A stretch of DNA of 30,976 nucleotides from JBLHKW01 sp047618565. Its GTDB lineage: Bacteria > Planctomycetota > UBA1135 > GCA-002686595. The translations under genes were made by a program, and so were the position numbers. This document shows, in pieces, positions 9,134 through 17,568 of this stretch. Below the pieces are notes generated by a model, which saw nothing but the letters and a program-made list of their open reading frames with translations, had not been told where the DNA came from and made no database searches. Where the stretch lies: positions 1 through 30,976 of the forward strand of contig JBLHKW010000052.1 in NCBI GenBank assembly GCA_047618565.1, read 5' to 3'. Positions within the stretch are counted from its first letter, which is position 1; every line of letters begins with the position of its first letter.

Positions 9134-11152
9134 TCAGGGCCCGATGACGTAGACCGCCACGTCCCCAAAACGGCGCTCCAGACGGGCCCCGAGGCGTCCC
9201 AGGCGCAGCTCGACACCGCGTGCGGCCACGTCGTGGTCCCCGCGGTGGGTGCGCCTGCGATCGCTCTCCTCGACCACGAAGACCATCGTTCGCTCGACGC
9301 CATGCCATTCGTCGGCGATGCGCGGATTCCAGTCCTTGCGCTGATTGAAGAGCGACTGGAGCTGTGCATTGCGCGGCCCCCAGCGCGAGTTCGCCGGGGA
9401 CAGCTCGGGCAACAGGTCGCACCACATGGGCATGTTCGTGGCCAGCACTGCGGGATGCGGCGTCAGCTCGGTGGCGATCCTGTCACGAGCGCTCGCGACC
9501 TCGCGCACGAGGATCGGTCGGTGCTCCCGCAGGTCCGGAGTCTCCCGCAGCCACTCGTAGCACAGCGCCAGGTTGCGCGCGCTGTTGTCCAGCTCGCCCG
9601 CAGCGGATGAACTCGCGAGTGCCCGAAACCCTGTCACCACATGAACGATGCTGCGCGTGCTACCGATCGCGAGCGCCAGCCCCAGGAGCACGCCGACCGC
9701 AGTCCTCCAACCGCCTCGATCGACCCAATCGAACAGCCCCCCCGCCGCGAGCAACGCCAGGGGCAGGCTCGCGGCGCGTGCGAACTCGGCGCTGCGCAGG
9801 TGGTTCTGCAGGTGCGTGAAGGGCATGCACAGCAATGCCAAGGCCGCCAATCCGGAGAGCAGCAGCAGGGTCCGATCCGTGCTTTCCCGAGGGCGCCCGG
9901 TTCGCGCGACGACAAGGCCTGCCGCCATGGCCAGGAACAGCCCGGCCGGCACGAGCACGGCCAGCGGCCCGGGCCACTCTGCGAGCGGCAGCGCGGGCTC
10001 GGCCCACGGTGAGAAGACGCGCGTGAGGGCGAGCACCGGCAAGGCAGCAAAGAGGAGCGCCAGCAAGACCTTCGGTCGGACGCCGGAACAGCCGGGCGCC
10101 AGCAGTGCAACCAGGCCGGTCGCGAGCATCGCGGCTGCGCCGAGGCCTGGATCGACCAGGGCTGCGGCAGCATGCAGCACGGCGCACAACCCGACCCAGG
10201 GACGATGCGCGTGCCGCAGGGCATGCGCCGCGCACATCCACGCGCCCGTAGCGAGGGTCAGCGCGGGAACCCAGGGAGCCGGGCTCAACCAGCCGGCGAG
10301 CCCGTGCACGACCTGCCCCGCCCCGACCCCGGGGGTCGCGTGGGCCACCCAACCAGGCCATGAGGCGCCGGCCTCGAGGGAGCCCCATGGAAGCACGCCG
10401 CCGAGAGCATTCCACCCGAGCAGCGCGAGCACGGGTGTCGCGAGCACGCGCCGCGGCTCGCGCCAGAGCGGTGCCGCCCACAGGTAGAGCAAGGTCGGCA
10501 GGAGTGCCAGGGACCAGAGGTTGATCGCGGCGAGGGCGCCGGGCTCGGCCAGGTTCAGGCAGCGCGCGAACAGGAGACCGAGCAAGGCGAACGATGGATG
10601 GGTCGGCAGATCGGTTCCGGCCAGCCACGGGTTCTCGAGCACGCCGCGCCCGATGGCCTGGGCCACTCCCGCGTGCCAGACCACTCCGGGTTGCAGGAGC
10701 CGACCGGTAGCGCCCAGGCCCGCGAGCAACAGTCCGACGCCCGCGACCAGGATACCGCTCAGGAGCAATGCCGCGAACGCGGGTGTACCGATCGACTCAC
10801 CGCCCACACGGCGCCGCATCGCCACGGGCGCACACAGCGCGGTCGTGGCACAGGCAACACTCAGGGAAGCGTCGGGCGCGAGCAGGGTGCGCGCAGCCAG
10901 GTACCACGCGGCGATCCAGCATGGCGACAGCAGCCCGGACAGGGCGCCGAGCTTGAGCCACGAGGGCTCGACCGGGGACGCGAGCGCCAGCGCCGGCAAG
11001 GCGGCGAGCATGAGCAACATCGGCGCGGCACACAGGGGGCGCAGAAAGGCGCTCGCTTCGATCGGCAACAGGCCCGAGAAGGACAAGCTGGCGGCGATGG
11101 CCAGGACACACGTGGCGATCAGGGTCAGCTGCCAGGCGCGTTCTCTGGACAT
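9134..11152 (-). CDS. Polytopic membrane protein, GT-C glycosyltransferase-like
   Basis: 672 residues with some 12-14 hydrophobic segments over the first 500, then a soluble C-terminal domain of about 150 residues. A patch in the middle (VWHAGVAQAIGRG, then LAGTDLPTHPSFALLGLL) and the late loop QNHLRSAEFARAASLPLALL resemble the layout of GT-C fold membrane enzymes that transfer sugars from polyprenyl-phosphate donors. The final domain begins LALCYEWLRETPDLREHRP, like the periplasmic tails of such proteins. The acidic catalytic motif normally found in the first extracytoplasmic loop is not clear, so the enzymatic call is weak and it could be another kind of large membrane protein. The start is 16 bases after the stop of the sulfatase-like gene, suggesting one transcript. 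Confidence 0.7.
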   Translation of the reverse strand: MSRERAWQLTLIATCVLAIAASLSFSGLLPIEASAFLRPLCAAPMLLMLAALPALALASPVEPSWLKLGALSGLLSPCWIAAWYLAARTLLAPDASLSVACATTALCAPVAMRRRVGGESIGTPAFAALLLSGILVAGVGLLLAGLGATGRLLQPGVVWHAGVAQAIGRGVLENPWLAGTDLPTHPSFALLGLLFARCLNLAEPGALAAINLWSLALLPTLLYLWAAPLWREPRRVLATPVLALLGWNALGGVLPWGSLEAGASWPGWVAHATPGVGAGQVVHGLAGWLSPAPWVPALTLATGAWMCAAHALRHAHRPWVGLCAVLHAAAALVDPGLGAAAMLATGLVALLAPGCSGVRPKVLLALLFAALPVLALTRVFSPWAEPALPLAEWPGPLAVLVPAGLFLAMAAGLVVARTGRPRESTDRTLLLLSGLAALALLCMPFTHLQNHLRSAEFARAASLPLALLAAGGLFDWVDRGGWRTAVGVLLGLALAIGSTRSIVHVVTGFRALASSSAAGELDNSARNLALCYEWLRETPDLREHRPILVREVASARDRIATELTPHPAVLATNMPMWCDLLPELSPANSRWGPRNAQLQSLFNQRKDWNPRIADEWHGVERTMVFVVEESDRRRTHRGDHDVAARGVELRLGRLGARLERRFGDVAVYVIGP

Positions 11153-11168
11153 GGGATGGAGCGGCCGT

Positions 11169-12575
11169 TCAACCCTGCCCGAAGGCGGTCAGGTCCAGAC
11201 CGGGGCGACGCTTGCCGGACTCCAGCCAGGCGTCCAGCTGCGCACGCAGTCGCTCGACGACGTCGGGCCGCTGATCGGCCAGGTTGTCGAGCGCGAGCGG
11301 ATCCGCGACCTGGTCGATGAGCTCGAGCGGATGCTCGGCTGCGGGAGTCCAGATCAACCGCCAGCGCTCATCGCGGGCGGTGAGCGCTTCGATCTGTCCG
11401 TCCGAACCACGGCACCCGAACGCCGCGCGCGCAACGAAGCCACTCCCGGCGCGATCGGTGATGCGCAGCAACGAGCGGCCCGGCAAGCCGTCGGGGCGGG
11501 CCACCTGTGCCCACTCGAGCACCGTCGGCAAGAGGTCCTGCAGCTCCGTCACGTGGTCGAAAATACGGCGACCCGTCAGGCTGTCGGGATGGCGCATGAG
11601 CAGCGGGACGTGCAGCACCGCATCGCTCAAGCGCCCGGTCTCACCCCAGGAGCGCGAGTCCCGGGCACCGGCCTCGAACAGCTCCACGCCGCCGACTCCC
11701 GCGAGCACCAGGAATGTCCGCTCCCAGAGCTCGTTGGATGCGCCGGCGTACCGGTAGAAATCCAGGAACAGCTGTAACAGGCGGTCGGCCTGGGCCACGT
11801 CCCCGTCGTACAGGGCGATCACCTGATCCCGGTCCGCCGCTTCCAGGCGCGCGGACCCCGGACTCAACGCCGCGCTGCGGAAGGCGTCGCTGCCGTCGGC
11901 GGAACCGGCGTAGTCGGGGTCAGTGAAGAGGTGCGCGAAGTCGACCACGCCACCGCGCTCGAGGGTCGCGTCCATCTCCGTCGGTGAGAACGGGAATGTC
12001 GGTTGCTCCAGGTGCACCCAGAGCAGCACCTGCTGACCGTTTCCAAAGTCGTGCGCGCCGGCCCAGTCGAGTGCGTTGCCCAGGGTGTCGCGATCCGTTT
12101 CCCCGCGCTGGAACACGTCGAATCCAGCCTCCCACGAAGCCCCCGCCAGGGTCTCGCCCGTGACGAATGCCGCCGTGCGGTAACCGGCAGCGCGCAGCGC
12201 CTGAGCCAGGCTCACCTTATCCGCGACGCGCGCTCCATCGGCCATCATGATGCCGGTCTCGAGCGGAGAGCAGCCCGTCAGCATGCTCGCCAGCGCGACG
12301 TCCGTGTCACCGCTCGGCGCGAAAGTGTGGGCGAACATCACGCCCTCCGCAGCGAGGTCGTCGAGGGCGACAGCCCGGCCGGCCGCCCGCAGGCCACCAT
12401 CGATCTCCGTATAGGTCGTGGGCCGATGGTACTGCCAGGCTGAAGTATGGTCTGCGCGCAGCCCCGCAACCGTGACCAGCAACAGGTGCTGCGCGGGAAT
12501 GCCCGGCCGCGCACGCGGCCCCGGGCAGGAGGCGGCGAGAGAAGCCAGCAGGGGAACCCAGATCAGCGTCTTCAT
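11169..12575 (-). CDS. Degenerate sulfatase/phosphodiesterase-fold lipoprotein (probable pseudoenzyme)
   Basis: 468 residues. The N-terminal signal ends SLAASC (Cys17), probably a lipoprotein. The alkaline-phosphatase/sulfatase fold is recognisable: LLLVTVAGLRADH at 31-43, LDDLAAEGVMFAHTFAPSG at 71-89, ASMLTG at 96-101, LLWVHLEQPTFPF at 184-196, LYDGDVAQADRLL at 255-267 and VPLLMRHP at 323-330. The catalytic residues are gone. Ala37 replaces the metal-binding Asp of the usual V-D-T-L-R-A-D-H. The nucleophile box reads TDVALASMLTG instead of C/S-x-P-x-R or T-x-P-S-H. The usual S-D-H-G-E metal box reads AGVGGVE at 292-298. The reading frame is intact, so this looks like a retained non-enzymatic protein rather than a decaying gene. 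It may act as a binding or scaffold protein at the envelope. Confidence 0.85.
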   Translation of the reverse strand: MKTLIWVPLLASLAASCPGPRARPGIPAQHLLLVTVAGLRADHTSAWQYHRPTTYTEIDGGLRAAGRAVALDDLAAEGVMFAHTFAPSGDTDVALASMLTGCSPLETGIMMADGARVADKVSLAQALRAAGYRTAAFVTGETLAGASWEAGFDVFQRGETDRDTLGNALDWAGAHDFGNGQQVLLWVHLEQPTFPFSPTEMDATLERGGVVDFAHLFTDPDYAGSADGSDAFRSAALSPGSARLEAADRDQVIALYDGDVAQADRLLQLFLDFYRYAGASNELWERTFLVLAGVGGVELFEAGARDSRSWGETGRLSDAVLHVPLLMRHPDSLTGRRIFDHVTELQDLLPTVLEWAQVARPDGLPGRSLLRITDRAGSGFVARAAFGCRGSDGQIEALTARDERWRLIWTPAAEHPLELIDQVADPLALDNLADQRPDVVERLRAQLDAWLESGKRRPGLDLTAFGQG

Positions 12576-12630
12576 GCGGGATGCCCCAATATGTCAGAGC
12601 GGGCCGCCGAACGGAACCGTGTTCGAGCAC

Positions 12631-14226
12631 TCACGGCATGGCCCAATCGGGCAAGCCGTCGCCGATATTCCAGACCCGCCGTACCCAGAGCTCAAATACG
12701 AGCGTGATCAGGATCACCGCGAGCAGGTTCAGGAGGATCCCGGCGCGGGCCATCACGGGCATGGGCACCTGACGGCTCGAGAAGACCACGGCGTTGGGCG
12801 GCGTCGCGACGGGCAGCATGAATGCAGCCGAGGCGGCGATGGTCGTCGGAAGCATCACCAGGAGCGGGTTGCGCCCACAATCTACCGCCGCAGCCGCCAT
12901 GACCGGAAGCAGCACGGCGGTGGTGGCCGTGTTCGATGTCAACTCGGTCAGAAAACTCACGAGCAACGCCACGCAGCCGACGATCAGCCAGCTGGAGTGG
13001 CCGCTCAGGAGCGGCGATATGGACTGGCCCAGAACCACGTCCAGACCCGAAACCTTGAACGCATTCGCCAGGCAGAATCCCGCCCCGAGCAACAGCAGTA
13101 CGTCCCAGGGCAAGCGCACCGCCACGCGCCAGGTCATCAGCATCGAGCCCTTGCCGTCCCCCGCCGGCAGCAGGAAACAGAGCAGCGCCATCACCGTCGC
13201 GACCGTGGCGTCTGAGACGTCGTTCTTGTGCGCTGAATACCACGCAGGGTCCGCCGCCTCGGGCCCGAACAGCAGCCGGTTCCAGCCCGGGATGCGAAAG
13301 TCTCCGATCACCAGGTCCGAGCGGGTGATCCACAGGAGGGCCGTGAGTGCGAAGACCACCGACATCGTGAGCTGGGGACGAGTGAACGGGCCGAGCGAGC
13401 GCCGCTCCGTGCGGATCACCTCGCCCACGTCGAGCGCCTTACCGGAAGCCTGCGCCACAGCGGGGGACCCCGGGCGCAGGGGAAAGATCCATGTCGTCAG
13501 CAGGAGCCAGGCGATCGGAACGAACAGCAGCGCCAGGGGCAGCCAGGCCAGGAGCCAGTCTCCGAATGCAACCTTGGGCGCATCCGGGAAGCGATCCGCG
13601 AACTGCCCGAGAAACACCTGGTTGGGCGCGGTACCGACGGGCGTGCAGATGCCCCCCACCGAGGCGGAGTAGGCCACACCTAGCAACAGGCAATAGGCGA
13701 ACGGGTTCGCGCCCTCCCCCGAGGGCCTCAGCTTGCTGATCACCGCCATGGCGATCGGCAACATCAACAGCGTGGTGGCGGTGTTGTTGATCCACATGGA
13801 GATGAAGGCCGACGCCGCCATGAACCCGAACACGAGACGCCGCGGTGAGGCTCCGACGCGGGCCAGGATCCACAGGGCCATGCGCCTGTGGACGTCCCAA
13901 CGTTCGAGCCCGAGGGCGACGATGAATGCACCGATGAAGAGCAGCACCAGGTCGCTCATGTACAGGGGCGCCACGGCGCGCGCGGGCAGGACACCGAGCA
14001 GCGGCAGCAGCGCAGCCGGGAGCAGGGACGCCGCCCCGACCGGGATCGCGACCGAGACCCACAGTGAAGCCGTCAGAAACGTCACCGCGGCCACGCGGCG
14101 CTGGAGAGCGTCGAGTGGCAGGTCCGGCCAGAGGAGCAGCGCGACGAAACCGAGAGCGCCGACGGCCAGACCCAGGCGACGCTGCCGGGGCGCGCCGCGC
14201 TCTTCCACCGAGAAGGCCTCGCTCAC
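12631..14226 (-). CDS. SLC13/DASS-family sodium:anion symporter
   Basis: 531 residues from the GTG at 14226. An in-frame ATG at 14274 would add 16 residues, but the GTG forms a four-base GTGA overlap with the cutA stop and is preferred. About 11-12 hydrophobic segments are visible. The two Na+/substrate signature motifs of the divalent-anion symporters are present: INNTATTLLMLPIAMAV in the first half and TSNTATTAVLLPVMAAAAV in the second, the S/N-N-T motifs of VcINDY and NaCT. IPVGAASLLPAALLPLLGV and PVGTAPNQVFLGQF are also typical of the family. Members import dicarboxylates, citrate or sulfate with Na+. The substrate cannot be decided here, and the neighbouring sulfatase-like protein is inactive, so it is poor support for sulfate. 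Confidence 0.93.
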   Translation of the reverse strand: MSEAFSVEERGAPRQRRLGLAVGALGFVALLLWPDLPLDALQRRVAAVTFLTASLWVSVAIPVGAASLLPAALLPLLGVLPARAVAPLYMSDLVLLFIGAFIVALGLERWDVHRRMALWILARVGASPRRLVFGFMAASAFISMWINNTATTLLMLPIAMAVISKLRPSGEGANPFAYCLLLGVAYSASVGGICTPVGTAPNQVFLGQFADRFPDAPKVAFGDWLLAWLPLALLFVPIAWLLLTTWIFPLRPGSPAVAQASGKALDVGEVIRTERRSLGPFTRPQLTMSVVFALTALLWITRSDLVIGDFRIPGWNRLLFGPEAADPAWYSAHKNDVSDATVATVMALLCFLLPAGDGKGSMLMTWRVAVRLPWDVLLLLGAGFCLANAFKVSGLDVVLGQSISPLLSGHSSWLIVGCVALLVSFLTELTSNTATTAVLLPVMAAAAVDCGRNPLLVMLPTTIAASAAFMLPVATPPNAVVFSSRQVPMPVMARAGILLNLLAVILITLVFELWVRRVWNIGDGLPDWAMP

Positions 14227-14600
14227 GTCACGGATTCCGGAGGAGTCGGCGGCCCGACCGCGTCGCCCAGCCACGCGGCGAAACGGCCCTCCACGTGCTC
14301 GGGTGCCAGCACCACGAACTCGGGGACATCGTATGGGTGCAGCTCGACCAGACGCTGCTCCAGCTGCTCCACGCGCCCCCTGACGGTCTTGGCCACCATC
14401 AGGACCTCCCGGGCCTCCTCCACGTGACCTTCCCAGCGGTAGACGCTGGTGACGCCGTCGACGACGTTCACGCAGGCGATGAGCCGCTCTGCCACCAGAG
14501 CACGCGCCAGCTCGAGGCCGGACCCACGACTGGGTGCGGTCATCAGGACGACACGCGCGTCCCGGGCCCCGGTTTCGGACTCACGCTCGGCTTGGCTCAA
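14223..14600 (-). CDS. cutA: Divalent-cation tolerance protein CutA1
   Basis: 125 residues. The compact trimeric CutA1 fold is recognisable throughout: VVLMTAPSRGSGLELARALV, LIACVNVVDGVTSVYRWEG, EVLMVAKTVRGRVEQLEQRLVELHPYDVPEFVVL and a final YLxWL-like RFAAWLGDAV. The CVN and the HPYDVPE loop are the family's conserved metal-binding and trimer-core elements. The start is a TTG at 14600, with a GAGAAG sequence nearby. No in-frame ATG or GTG precedes the first conserved strand except Met20, which would cut into it. The stop overlaps the GTG of the anion symporter by four bases, so translation is probably coupled. The gene is divergent from proline dehydrogenase across a gap of about 128 bases. 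Confidence 0.93.
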   Translation of the reverse strand: MSQAERESETGARDARVVLMTAPSRGSGLELARALVAERLIACVNVVDGVTSVYRWEGHVEEAREVLMVAKTVRGRVEQLEQRLVELHPYDVPEFVVLAPEHVEGRFAAWLGDAVGPPTPPESVT

Positions 14601-14728
14601 GGGTCTTCTCTGCTCCCATGGGGGCGCCCAGAATACCGTATCGCTGCGCCGACCGTCCGTGGAGGATTGAGCGATTGCTGGACCGGTGCATGGGCTTTGC
14701 GGCGCACCGGGTAGAATGCCGCCCCGAC

Positions 14729-15634
14729 ATGGTCTTCAAAGTACTCGAGAAACTGATCCTGGGAGCCCTGCCCGTGGTGCCCGGGCCCCTCATGCGGCGG
14801 CTCTCGTCACGCTATATCGCGGGCGAAACCCTGGCGCAGGCCCTGACCAAGGCTGATGAGCTGGCCGAGTGCGGCTACGACTCGATCATCGACCTCCTGG
14901 GCGAGGACATCAGTGACGAGGCCGAAGCGCGTGCCGTGCTCGCCGCGTACAAGTCGGCCGCCGACGCATTGCACGAGCGCAAGCTCGACAGCTACGTCTC
15001 CATCAAGCCGACCCATTTCGGGCTGCGATTCTCTCGTGAGCTGGCTCGCGAGCTGTACACAGACCTGCTCGAACACTGCGCGTCCCTGGGGCAGATGGCG
15101 CGCGTCGAGATGGAGGACCACACGACCACCGACGACACGCTGCAGCTGTTCGCGGAGCTCAGGGAGCGCTTCGACAACGTCGGAATCGTGCTTCAGTCGC
15201 GCCTGTTCCGCACGCTCGCGGACATCGACAAGCTACCCGGCAAGAAGGTCGACGTGCGCATGGTCAAGGGCATCTACCTCGAGCCAGCCAGCATCGCACA
15301 CACGGGTGCGCAGGAGATCCGGGACGCCTTCGTCGAGGGCGTGGTGCGCCTGCTCGACAACGGCCACTCGGTAGCCCTCGCGACCCACGACGAGTCTCTG
15401 GCCGCGCGCGCGCTGCACGAGATCAATACGCGCTCGGTCCCGCCGGACCGCTACTGCTTCGAGGTGTTGCTCGGCGTCCAGCAGCGCCTGTGGGAGCGCT
15501 GGAAGAGCGGCGGGCACCAGGTACGCGTGTACATTCCCTACGGCCCGGAGTGGCGTGCCTACAGCCAGCGCAGGCTCAAGAAGAACCCGGAGATCCTGCG
15601 CCACCTGATCCGCAACATGCTCGGCGGCGCCTGA
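14729..15634 (+). CDS. Monofunctional proline dehydrogenase (FAD-dependent)
   Basis: 301 residues from the ATG at 14729, the length of the stand-alone enzymes of Thermus and Bacillus type. It oxidises L-proline to pyrroline-5-carboxylate, passing electrons via FAD to the quinone pool. Typical blocks are YVSIKPTHFGL, ARVEMEDHTTTDDTL, VGIVLQSRLFRTLADI, VDVRMVKGIYLEP, VALATHDESLA, CFEVLLGVQQRLW and VRVYIPYGPEWRAYSQRRL. The last contains the Arg pair that binds the proline carboxylate. The frame is open further upstream to 14534, and an ATG at 14690 exists, but those extra residues are Arg/Pro-rich and unlike the family. A -10-like TAGAAT at 14712-14717 sits immediately before the chosen ATG, so the mRNA may be nearly leaderless. 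No partner pyrroline-5-carboxylate dehydrogenase is in the window. Confidence 0.92.
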   Translation: MVFKVLEKLILGALPVVPGPLMRRLSSRYIAGETLAQALTKADELAECGYDSIIDLLGEDISDEAEARAVLAAYKSAADALHERKLDSYVSIKPTHFGLRFSRELARELYTDLLEHCASLGQMARVEMEDHTTTDDTLQLFAELRERFDNVGIVLQSRLFRTLADIDKLPGKKVDVRMVKGIYLEPASIAHTGAQEIRDAFVEGVVRLLDNGHSVALATHDESLAARALHEINTRSVPPDRYCFEVLLGVQQRLWERWKSGGHQVRVYIPYGPEWRAYSQRRLKKNPEILRHLIRNMLGGA

Positions 15635-15654
15635 CGGGCGCGCCAGCGTGACGA

Positions 15655-16416
15655 TCACTTGCCGTGAACGAGGCGGCGAGCAAGGATCTCGCTCAATACA
15701 CCGGTCGCCAGGATCTTGTCCATCGTGCGCCGATAGTCGTAGGCCACCCGGTACCAGGTGACCTGATGGTCCTCCAGGACCGCGTAACACGCACGGTTGT
15801 CGCCATCGCGCGGCTGACCGGTGGAGCCCACGTTGATGAAGAACTGCTCGCCCTCGGGCAACGGAAGCGTCAGCTCGTCGCGTCCGTCGAGGCCCGTGAA
15901 GCGTAGGTCCTGATCGTGCATGCCCGGGTGGTGCGTATGCCCGCCGACCGCGACGCCATCAAAGGAATCGAAGATCGCGCGCAGCTTGCCCGGGTTGAGG
16001 AAGCCGTCGGTGGAGAGCACGTACTCACGCACAGGGTCACGGGTCGATCCGTGCACGAGCGTGAAGCGACCCTCCTTGTGCACAAGCGGCAGCTCGCGCA
16101 GCCATTTCCAGCGGCCCTTCTTCTCGCTCGAGCTGTACCAGCGCGGCTGCATGCGCTCGCGGGTGTACTCAATCGCCTTGCGTGCGTGTGGGTTGAAGTC
16201 GGACGCGGAATGGAACAGCGCCTCGTCATGGTTACCCATCAGGCATACCTGTGCGTGACCGCGTACGAGATCCACACAGAACTCAGGCTCAGGGCCGTAG
16301 CCAACGATGTCGCCGAGGCAATAGAGCTTGGTGATCCCCAAGCCTCGAATGTGAGCGAAGACCTCCTCGAGCGCCTCCCGGTTCGAGTGCAGGTCCGAGA
16401 TGATCGCGACCTTCAT
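15655..16416 (-). CDS. Calcineurin-like metallophosphoesterase (YfcE/Ap4A-hydrolase-like)
   Basis: 253 residues. All metal-binding motifs of the binuclear metallophosphoesterase family are present: SDLHSNREAL near the start (D-x-H), CLGDIVGYGPEP (G-D-x-x-G), MGNHDEAL (G-N-H-D) and later VHGS and GGHTHHPGMH. IVGYGPEPEFCVDLV is common in the DNA-phosphodiesterase/diadenosine-tetraphosphatase-like subgroup. The exact substrate is unknown. The ATG overlaps the stop of the upstream DHH phosphoesterase by four bases (ATGA). A strong ribosome-binding site, GGAGGTGA (complement of 16421-16428), lies four bases upstream of the ATG. The 3' end converges on proline dehydrogenase with a gap of about 20 bases. 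Confidence 0.93.
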   Translation of the reverse strand: MKVAIISDLHSNREALEEVFAHIRGLGITKLYCLGDIVGYGPEPEFCVDLVRGHAQVCLMGNHDEALFHSASDFNPHARKAIEYTRERMQPRWYSSSEKKGRWKWLRELPLVHKEGRFTLVHGSTRDPVREYVLSTDGFLNPGKLRAIFDSFDGVAVGGHTHHPGMHDQDLRFTGLDGRDELTLPLPEGEQFFINVGSTGQPRDGDNRACYAVLEDHQVTWYRVAYDYRRTMDKILATGVLSEILARRLVHGK

Positions 16417-17408
16417 AACGTCACCTCCAAAGCTTCGAGCACGGCTCCGACGATGTCAGCCTGGGCCTCGACGAGGGTGCCCTTCAGGCGAGCGCCCGAA
16501 GCACGCGCGTGCCCTCCGCCGCCAAACCGCCGCGCCAGTTCGCTGACATCGAACGCGGTCTTGCTGCGTGCCGAGAGCTTGCACTGACCGTGCCCGGTCT
16601 CACGCAGCAGCAGAACGACTTCCACATTCCCTACCGACCCGAGAACATCGAGAATGTCGTGCATCTCGACCTGGCCCGACGAAACATCGTCCATCGGAAC
16701 CGTGACCACGGCCAGGCGACCTTCGGCGTGGTAGACGACGCCTTCCAGCACTCGGCCGACGTGCACAGGATAGCCAGGCCCGCGGCGCTGGTAGATCTTT
16801 GCGAAGAGCTCCGACGGCGAAACCCCGCGCTCGGCCAGCTGCGAACAGACGCGCAGGGTCTCCGCGTCGGTGTTGGAGTACTTGAACCAACCTGTGTCGG
16901 TCACGATCGAGGTGAAGACGCCCTCGCAGGCAATCTGGTCGAGCTCCACACCGAGAGCCTCGGCGATGCGCCAGACCAGCAGGCCCGTCGCAGACGCCTT
17001 CACATCGGTGAAGGCGCCATCCGCCCAGGGCGCCGAGGTCGTGACATGGTGATCGACCACAATCTTCTTCGAGGCAGCCCTTGCGAGGGGCGCGGCCAGG
17101 CGGCCGGTTCGCTCGAGTTCCCCGCCGTCGAGCAGGCATGCCAGGTCATGTACGGGCAGATCCGCGCCCTTGTAGACGCCGAAGTCGCAGTGCTCGGTCA
17201 GGTAGCTGTACTTGGACTCCACAGGGTCCGGGTTCAAAATCCAAACTTCCTTGCCCATGCTGCGCAGCATGCGCGACATGGCGGTCTGGGCTCCGATGCA
17301 GTCCCCGTCGGGCGCCTCATGGCCCGTTAACAGGACGCGCCGCGCTCCCCTCAGGAGCTCAAGGGCTGCGCTCTGCTCGTCCGTGGTCTGCACTGAGTCG
17401 ATCGTCAT
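16413..17408 (-). CDS. nrnA: DHH/DHHA1 phosphoesterase, NrnA-like (oligoribonuclease / PAP phosphatase)
   Basis: 331 residues from the ATG at 17408. The frame is open to an ATG at 17603, but the extra 65 residues are unlike the family, would overlap the upstream gene's 3' end and would contain the promoter-like TACAAT. The first domain has HEAPDGDCIGAQ (the N-x-D-x-D-type metal site), LLDGGELERTGRL, the signature VVDHHVTTS and VTDTGWFKYSNTD. The DHHA1 domain ends with RFGGGGHARASGARL, the substrate-binding GGGH loop. NrnA-type enzymes degrade 2-5 nt RNA and dephosphorylate 3'-phosphoadenosine 5'-phosphate. The order and motifs fit this group better than RecJ or GGDEF-DHH proteins. It is translationally coupled to the following metallophosphoesterase. 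Confidence 0.9.
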   Translation of the reverse strand: MTIDSVQTTDEQSAALELLRGARRVLLTGHEAPDGDCIGAQTAMSRMLRSMGKEVWILNPDPVESKYSYLTEHCDFGVYKGADLPVHDLACLLDGGELERTGRLAAPLARAASKKIVVDHHVTTSAPWADGAFTDVKASATGLLVWRIAEALGVELDQIACEGVFTSIVTDTGWFKYSNTDAETLRVCSQLAERGVSPSELFAKIYQRRGPGYPVHVGRVLEGVVYHAEGRLAVVTVPMDDVSSGQVEMHDILDVLGSVGNVEVVLLLRETGHGQCKLSARSKTAFDVSELARRFGGGGHARASGARLKGTLVEAQADIVGAVLEALEVTL

Positions 17409-17480
17409 CGAGTACTTATCGTCGGTCCGCGAGAAGATTTCGACTCCCCGATAGAATGCCTTCACGACCCAACCGGCAGC

Positions 17481-17509
17481 ATTGTAGCGGCACACGTCGA
17501 GTCCCGCAA
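17481..17509 (-). promoter_or_regulatory. Candidate sigma-70 promoter for nrnA-metallophosphoesterase
   Basis: On the minus strand TTGCGG (complement of 17504-17509) and TACAAT (complement of 17481-17486, five of six to consensus) are separated by exactly 17 bases. Transcription would start near 17474, about 65 bases before the ATG at 17408. This supports the shorter start chosen for nrnA and an independent transcript from the amidohydrolase gene, whose stop is at 17569. Confidence 0.4.
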
Positions 17510-17568
17510 AGCTCGTCAGATGATCGAAAACTGAGCTCCACACTCCGCCAGTCCGCATCCGGAACGGG

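Noticed and set aside
10521..11777. 418-codon plus-strand open frame across the membrane-protein and sulfatase-like genes
   Set aside because: It spans the junction of two real minus-strand genes and has no recognisable domain or ribosome-binding site. The opposite frames have signal peptides and family motifs.
14534..14728. N-terminal extension of proline dehydrogenase
   Set aside because: The 65 extra residues are Arg/Pro/Cys-rich, overlap cutA on the opposite strand and do not resemble the family. The enzyme begins normally at 14729.
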